Below, piece by piece: positions 59,226 to 64,000 of a stretch of DNA of 64,000 nt (within the stretch, counting starts at the first letter, position 1; the number at the start of each line of letters is the position of its first letter). The DNA is from Spongilla lacustris (Eukaryota > Porifera > Demospongiae > Spongillida > Spongillidae). The position numbers and the translations under genes were made by a program. The DNA lies in assembly GCA_949361645.1 (NCBI GenBank), contig OX442423.1:4873505-4937504 (forward strand), written 5' to 3'. Under the pieces are notes generated by a model. The model did no database searches, had not been told where the DNA came from, and was given only the letters and a program-made list of their open reading frames with translations.

Positions 59226-59613
59226 AATATCATTTTTATCTGTAAGCATGACTTCTGAAATACAGTATGCGTCAATATAAAGTTAACGCCACGCAGTGCG
59301 CTACCTACGCAGTGCTCTACCTACGTAGATAATTAATTTGCGCTAGGGGGTAATTTTTTACCTAATAAGGGTACTACCTTTATGTAGGGTAACTTGAACA
59401 TTATGTTCCTGTATGTAAACATGTGTTTTGATGCATGTGCGTATGCATTCCATATTGTACGAGTCCCGCGTTTCTTCAACACCGTTAACCAATCATATCT
59501 AAGCGCGCCTAACATTCATCGAATGCGCATGTGCTTATAGCAATCGCTCGTATATAATGCAGCCGATCCGCGAGCAGTGCATATAGCGTACAATTTAGCA
59601 CAAGACTTGAGCT

Positions 59614-60686
59614 ATGTCTTTAAGAACGGCGCTCAAGGAGACAGGTTCGATATAAGAGATGTTAGATTTAGTTTAATGACCCGCGCGATGACACTAGAAC
59701 TCTACTATCTGATACGGTGGCGAGACGAGGATGCAGCGTTTGTGGTGCCTGGCAGAGCCGTATCCGTCAACAGCGGGGGCGGGGTGGATTGCACCGTGAA
59801 TTGGGCGAAGACGCTGTACTATGGAGAGATTGTGGGTTCAGGTAAACTAAATCAATTTACCACAAACCAATCGATCCAGATTCAATGATTACCATTAGGG
59901 GCAAGAGTGATATGGAGTGTCTCGAAAAAGAGTTCCTACAAGGGGGAGCTGATTCAGTGGCGACAGCTGTTGTAATTGCCACCATAGAACAACGTAAGCG
60001 AATTGATAGCGCTACTGGGTGTATAATTCAACCATCCTGCAGCAACAACAATGGAAACAGCTGGGACTGACACAGCACCAGTCACAGCACCAGCCACAGC
60101 ACCAATCACAGCACCAGTCACAGCAACAGTCACAGCAACAGCCATAGCAACAGTCACAGCACCAGTCACAGCACCAGTCACAGCAACAGCCATAGCAACA
60201 GTCACAGCACCAGTCACAGCACCAGTCACAGCACCAGCCACAGCACCAGTCACAGCACCAGCCACAGCACCAGTCACAGCACTAGTCACAGCACCAGTCA
60301 CAGCAACAGTCATAGCAACAGCCATAGCAACAGTCACAGCACCAGTCACAGCATCAGTCACAGCACTAGTCACAGCAAGTCACAGCAACAGTCACAGCAA
60401 CAGCCATAGCAACAGCCACAGCAACAGTCACAGCACCAGCCACAACACCAATCACAGCACCAGTCACAACACCAGTCACAGCACCAGTCACAGCAACAGC
60501 CATAGCAACAGCCATAGCAACAGTCACAGCACCAGCCACAGCAACAGTCACAGCACCAGTCACAGCACCAGTACCAGTCACAGCAACAGTCACAGCACCA
60601 GTCACAGCACCAGTACCAGTCACAGCAACAGTCACAGCAACAGTCACAGCACCAGCCACAGCAACAGTCACAGCACCAGCCACTGA
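59614..60686 (+). CDS. Homologue of the BEN cargo gene, N-terminal part
   Basis: Exons 59614-59644, 59698-59841, 59880-59993 and 60043-60686, all phase 1 as in the other element. Exon 1 is again exactly 31 nt and encodes MSLRTALKET (MTLRVALKET there). Exon 2 encodes ELYYLIRWRDEDAAFVVPG ... YYGEIVGSG, aligned with ELYHLILWNEEDTVSIVRG ... NNGTVLASG. Exon 3 (SDMECLEKEFLQGGAD) is extra. Exon 4 is a Thr/Pro/Ala-rich minisatellite (TAPVTAP units) that changes to Ser/His/Asn after a period slip at about 60376 and stops at 60686. I found no BEN domain downstream, so it is truncated, or a distal exon was missed beyond the satellite. Confidence 0.7.
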
Positions 60687-60690
60687 CCCA
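60070..60690 (+). repeat. CACAGCACCAGT minisatellite
   Basis: Short-period array of 6- and 12-bp units (CACAGCAACAGT, CACAGCACCAGC). Open in the cargo-gene frame and in others; a Gln-rich frame is broken by TAG codons from GCCATAGC units. Confidence 0.9.
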
Positions 60691-60834
60691 CAGCCAGAAT
60701 TAGCCACTGACCTGATCCATTTTCACCCTATAGGCATAGATATTCATATTCATATTCATCCTTGTCTACTCACCATTACTATCACCACTCCATCTACCTC
60801 AGAGCAGTACAAGTCAATCAGTTAGGAGTTAATG

Positions 60835-61710
60835 CACTCTTTGCTGGGTGAGATGCTTTGGGTTAATGAACTCTGCAGCACTGAGGTCCCATGGGTGTGG
60901 TCAGTGAGTGAGATGCTTTGGGGTTAATGACCTCTGCGGCACAGAGGTCCCATGGGTGTGGTCAGTAGTGAGATGCTTTGGGGTTAATGACTGCTGCGGC
61001 ACAGAGGTCCCATGGGTGTGGTCAGTGAGTGAGATGCTTTGGGGTTAATGAACTCTGTGGCACATAGGTTTCATGGGTGTGGTCAGTGAGGGAGATGCTT
61101 TGGGATTAATGACCTCTGCGGCACAGAGGTCCCATGGGTGTGGTTAGTGAATGAGGTTCCATGGGTGTGGTCAGTGAGTGAGATGCTTTGGGGTTCATGA
61201 CTGCTGCGGCACAGAGGTCCCATGGGTGTGGTCAGTGAGTGAGATGCTTTGGGGTTAATGACCTCTGCGGCACAGAGGTCCCATGGGTGTGGTCAGTGAG
61301 TGAGATGCTTTGGGGTTAATGACCTCTGCGGCACAGAGGTCCCATGGGTGTGGTCAGTGAGTGAGATGCTTTGGTGTTAATGACCTCTGCGGCACAGAGG
61401 TCCCATGGGTGTGGTTAGTGAATGAGGTTCCATGGGTGTGGTCAGTGAGTGAGATGCTTTGGGGTTAATGACCTCTATGGCAGAGGTCCCATGGGTGTGG
61501 TCAGTGAATGAGATGCTTTGGGGTTAATGACTGCTACGGCACAGAGGTCCCATGGGTGTGGTCAGTGAGTGAGATGCTTTGGGGTTAATGACTGCTGCGG
61601 CACAGAGGTCCCATGGGTGTGGTCAGTGAGTGAGATGCTTTGGGGTTAATGAACTCTGTGGCACATAGGTTTCATGGGTGTGGTCAGTGAGGGAGATGCT
61701 TTGGGGTTAA
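60835..61710 (+). repeat. 62-bp satellite inside the second element
   Basis: About 14 units of TTAATGACCTCTGCGGCACA, GAGGTCCCATGGGTGTGGTC and AGTGAGTGAGATGCTTTGGG. Related to the array at 58830-59225. Inverted single units occur at 61715-61810 and 63060-63240 (CCCCATTCTGCCT, CACACCCAGGACCC). Confidence 0.92.
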
Positions 61711-62054
61711 ACCCATTCTGCCTTCAGAGATAGGCCACACCCATGATCCTTCTAGCGGCTCATGTCCATTAACCCCATTCTGCCCAAACCCCAGGACCCT
61801 TTTGGTGGCTAAGTCGCTTAAACCATAGATAATCGAGTAGGGGATTGGCAACACTCGTAATTAACACTAGGTCTCACGGGCAATGCGAGTATAGCAACAG
61901 AAACCATGCAAGTGCTAGTACTGTCAAAACAGGCCCTATGAAAGCTGTACATGCAAGGACTTTGTTCCTGTACAATTAGCAATCGAATCGTAATGCATGT
62001 AGACAGGCTGACGTCAAAGCGCTCATACATAAAAACATACAACTTGATGCAAAA

Positions 62055-62368
62055 TTAAGTGATCTGTTTTCTAAGTGGTTTAGATTTTTGAAGTGTCTTT
62101 TTCGTAACTTTCTTGTACTGTTCAATCCAAGCACTGGCCAATGAAAAACCCCTAACAGTAATCCACAGCTCGACAATCATTTCCATCAATTTTATAGCCA
62201 CTTCATTATCCCAGGTTGCCGTTATCATAGACCAGTGGAACAAAACATCCTCACTCTGCTGCAGTGTAGAATGTATAACACCAATTTCCTGCCTTTCTCT
62301 TTTGCTGGTCTGTATATTTTCGCACTCTTCCAAGTCGAAATTTTGACCCACCCATGCCTGATCTCTGC
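62055..62368 (-). CDS. Unidentified C-terminal exon in the second element
   Basis: Preceded by a pyrimidine-rich acceptor ending TTTCAG at 62369. In frame it reads RDQAWVGQNFDLEECENIQ, then IKLMEMIVELWITVRGFSLA and a Lys-rich end KTLQKSKPLRKQIT before the stop. I have an impression of similar segments ending uncharacterised invertebrate proteins but cannot name the family. Upstream exons were not identified. It could be a second cargo gene or part of an older insertion. Confidence 0.45.
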
Positions 62369-62399
62369 TGAAACAAAAGAAATTTGTATTGGAATATCC

Positions 62400-63060
62400 A
62401 TAGGTGTTGAACTAGTCCTTATTTTATCTCTGACCTAACAAAATCAAGTTTTAGGTGTCACTTTCAAACACGTGTATAGTAACCACGCAACGCACTTGGG
62501 GCTATACCCTGTGTACCAAACCACAGTTCAGGGCTAGTAGTATTGGAAAACGCATATGAAAGAAAGTCTTGTCGTGCAACCGACCGTCGAAACATCCCGG
62601 GCAAACAAATGGGTTAAAAAACACATAACAATATCCTACTCAAGCTAGGATTAGTTTTAAAGCTTAAAACTTTCATCAAGCCACGATACTACTACATCCG
62701 TAAGATACTTATAGCGTAAAGAATAGGTTAAAGCTTTACCAGATACCGAGTGGTTACCTGGGCAAAAAAAAAAATTCTTTCTTTCACTACTTTCAAGCAA
62801 AAAACTAACGACTATAAATTAGGCTACCGCAATTAGAATTCATACATCAAAAGAGAATTTATAGAACTATTCGTTGGCCGCATACTTGTAACATTTTGGC
62901 TTACTTTCTAAGAGATTCCAACGAAAATCAGACCTTCTCCAAAAAAAACCCCACCCCTTTTCACAACTTTAGAGGTGTGAATACCACTACCTCGGATGTC
63001 CCGCGCATAAGGTATAGCTCACGTGATGTGTTGCCAATCCCCTACTCTATTATCTATGCT
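62400..63060. other. Non-coding part of the second element
   Basis: I searched for transposase motifs (TDE, DNDPKH, SPDLNPIENLW) here and saw none on either strand. Confidence 0.5.
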
Positions 63061-63429
63061 TAAACACCCAGGACCCTTCTGGCTCGTAAGCCCCTTAACC
63101 CCATTCTGCCTCCAAAGATTGGCCACACCAAAGTCTATTAACCCCATTCTGCCTTTTGTGATAGACCACACCCAGGGCCCTTCAAGTGTTTTAATCCTGT
63201 TCCGCCTCCATGTAAGGGCCACACCCAGGACCCATTATAGTAGACATACAATTATGGCATCTATCCAGTTAATCAAAGCGCACGCAAAAGTATGATTACA
63301 GATAATAATCTGAATCTGATTATAACAGTTAGAACTATTTTCATCGTACGTGCGATCGATTGAAAGTACACATCAGCGTGCCAACTTTTGTAAAGCGGGC
63401 CGGGCCGTACATTTACATGTAGTTCGGTT

Positions 63430-63550
63430 GTTGAGTGGTGCTCGCAATATGCACTCGTAAGAGGACTCGCGCGCTTGCTTATCGTGATCGAATACGACTC
63501 ACTCGACTCGCGTGTCTGTGAGTGTGAATTTGGGCAGGTGGCACTCTACA
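63430..63550. mobile_element. MITE fragment nested in the second element
   Basis: GAGTGGTGCTCGCAATATGC through GTGAGTGTGAATTTGGGCAG and GGTGGCAC resembles the MITE at 48883-49108, ending near CACTCTACA. Degenerate. Confidence 0.5.
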
Positions 63551-64000
63551 TGTAGATCAAGCGACCTTAGCAGCGTCGTTCAGTCTGGTAGCGTCTGCGA
63601 TATAAAATCGTGCAGCTGTTCAAGCAAAGCCTAGCAGAGCGTGGGTAGTTGTAGCAGCTGCAGAATCGAACACTTGTTGTAAACATGTTTTTATGTTACG
63701 TGTTGGCCATAAGGTAGAGCATTTTTCTACGTTTATATTGCACATGTCTACCTTCCGCACATTTCTACCTATATAAGGTAGTGCGCTACCTCGTGTCGCA
63801 CTGCATGGCGTTAACTTTATATTGACGCATACTGTAACATATGAGGTATCAGGGGGGAGGTGCCTGTTTACTCTCCGATAACCGCAACAGTGGTTTTAAT
63901 AACCGCTAACGCACCACTGCTAACGTACCACTGTAAACGAGAGGATACCCAAGCTAGCATCTTACACTGCGTTCACACTACCGCGATAGAACGGTTCCAG

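Larger units (their letters stand above)
59263..63834. mobile_element. TA-flanked 4.57-kb element with homologous cargo gene
   Basis: TA flanks at 59261-59262 and 63835-63836. The ends are inverted repeats starting CAGTATGCGTCAATATAAAG; the first 28 bp match and similarity continues into GCAGTGCG with one mismatch. CAGTAT-CGTCAATA-AAAGTTA is shared with the element at 43051. It holds a gene like the BEN cargo gene (N-terminal part), a 62-bp satellite and an unrelated minus-strand exon. No Tc1 transposase was found, so it is presumably moved in trans. Confidence 0.88.

Noticed and set aside
60366..60707. Ala/Val-rich minus-strand proteins
   Set aside because: Antisense reading of the CACAGCACCAGT minisatellite.

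Overview
The window is eukaryotic, almost certainly from a marine invertebrate animal. It has spliced genes with many very short introns (about 40-110 nt), a metazoan-type phospholipase C-beta gene, dense TACATGTA words and a heavy load of DNA transposons. A sponge or another early-branching animal fits best, but the sequence does not prove it. A 200-base assembly gap lies at 16731-16930. No bacterial operons, rRNA, tRNA or CRISPR arrays were seen.

Layout. 0-7.3 kb: repeats, including a non-autonomous element holding a 24-bp minisatellite and a perfect 62-bp palindrome, LINE debris and a TTAA-flanked MITE. 7.9-12.9 kb: eleven exons (+) of a phospholipase C-beta-like gene, from the end of the PH domain through the EF hands and the X domain; the Y and C2 domains are not in the window. 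15-16 kb: GC-rich minisatellites, then the gap. 17.4-21.6 kb (-): a Ginger/GIN-type gene with an HHCC integrase, two GPY/F modules, an OTU protease and an Ulp1-like protease, at least one frameshift. 22.2-25.8 kb (-): a decayed non-LTR retrotransposon with a restriction-like endonuclease, split by a truncated piggyBac element. 28-39.9 kb: a 10.6-kb foldback element whose arms are built of 'GTAGTGCTATGGTGCTGATT' minisatellite. 40.1-42.0 kb (-): a Crinkler/RHS-like P-loop ATPase fused to a PD-(D/E)XK nuclease domain. 43.05-48.10 kb: a complete Tc1-type transposon. 50.8-51.8 kb and 59.26-63.83 kb: two related elements. 52.2-52.9 kb (-): a coiled-coil gene with a duplicated exon. 53-58 kb: palindromic MITEs and a 260-300-bp satellite.

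The main result is a family of TA-flanked elements with termini CAGTAnnnGTC...AAAGTT. The element at 43051-48100 has 29-bp perfect terminal inverted repeats, an open three-exon DD34E transposase (332 aa) and, convergent with it, an open four-exon cargo gene (652 aa). The cargo has a small N-terminal domain, about 27 VPTTPTALP-type repeats and a C-terminal BEN domain. The element at 59263-63834 lacks a recognisable transposase but carries a homologous cargo gene: a first exon of the same 31-nt length and near-identical peptide, the same splice phases, the same N-terminal domain and its own T/P/A-rich minisatellite exon. A 1.05-kb element (50776-51823) may keep a trace of the same domain. This looks like a transposon lineage that carries a BEN-type DNA-binding gene along with its transposase.
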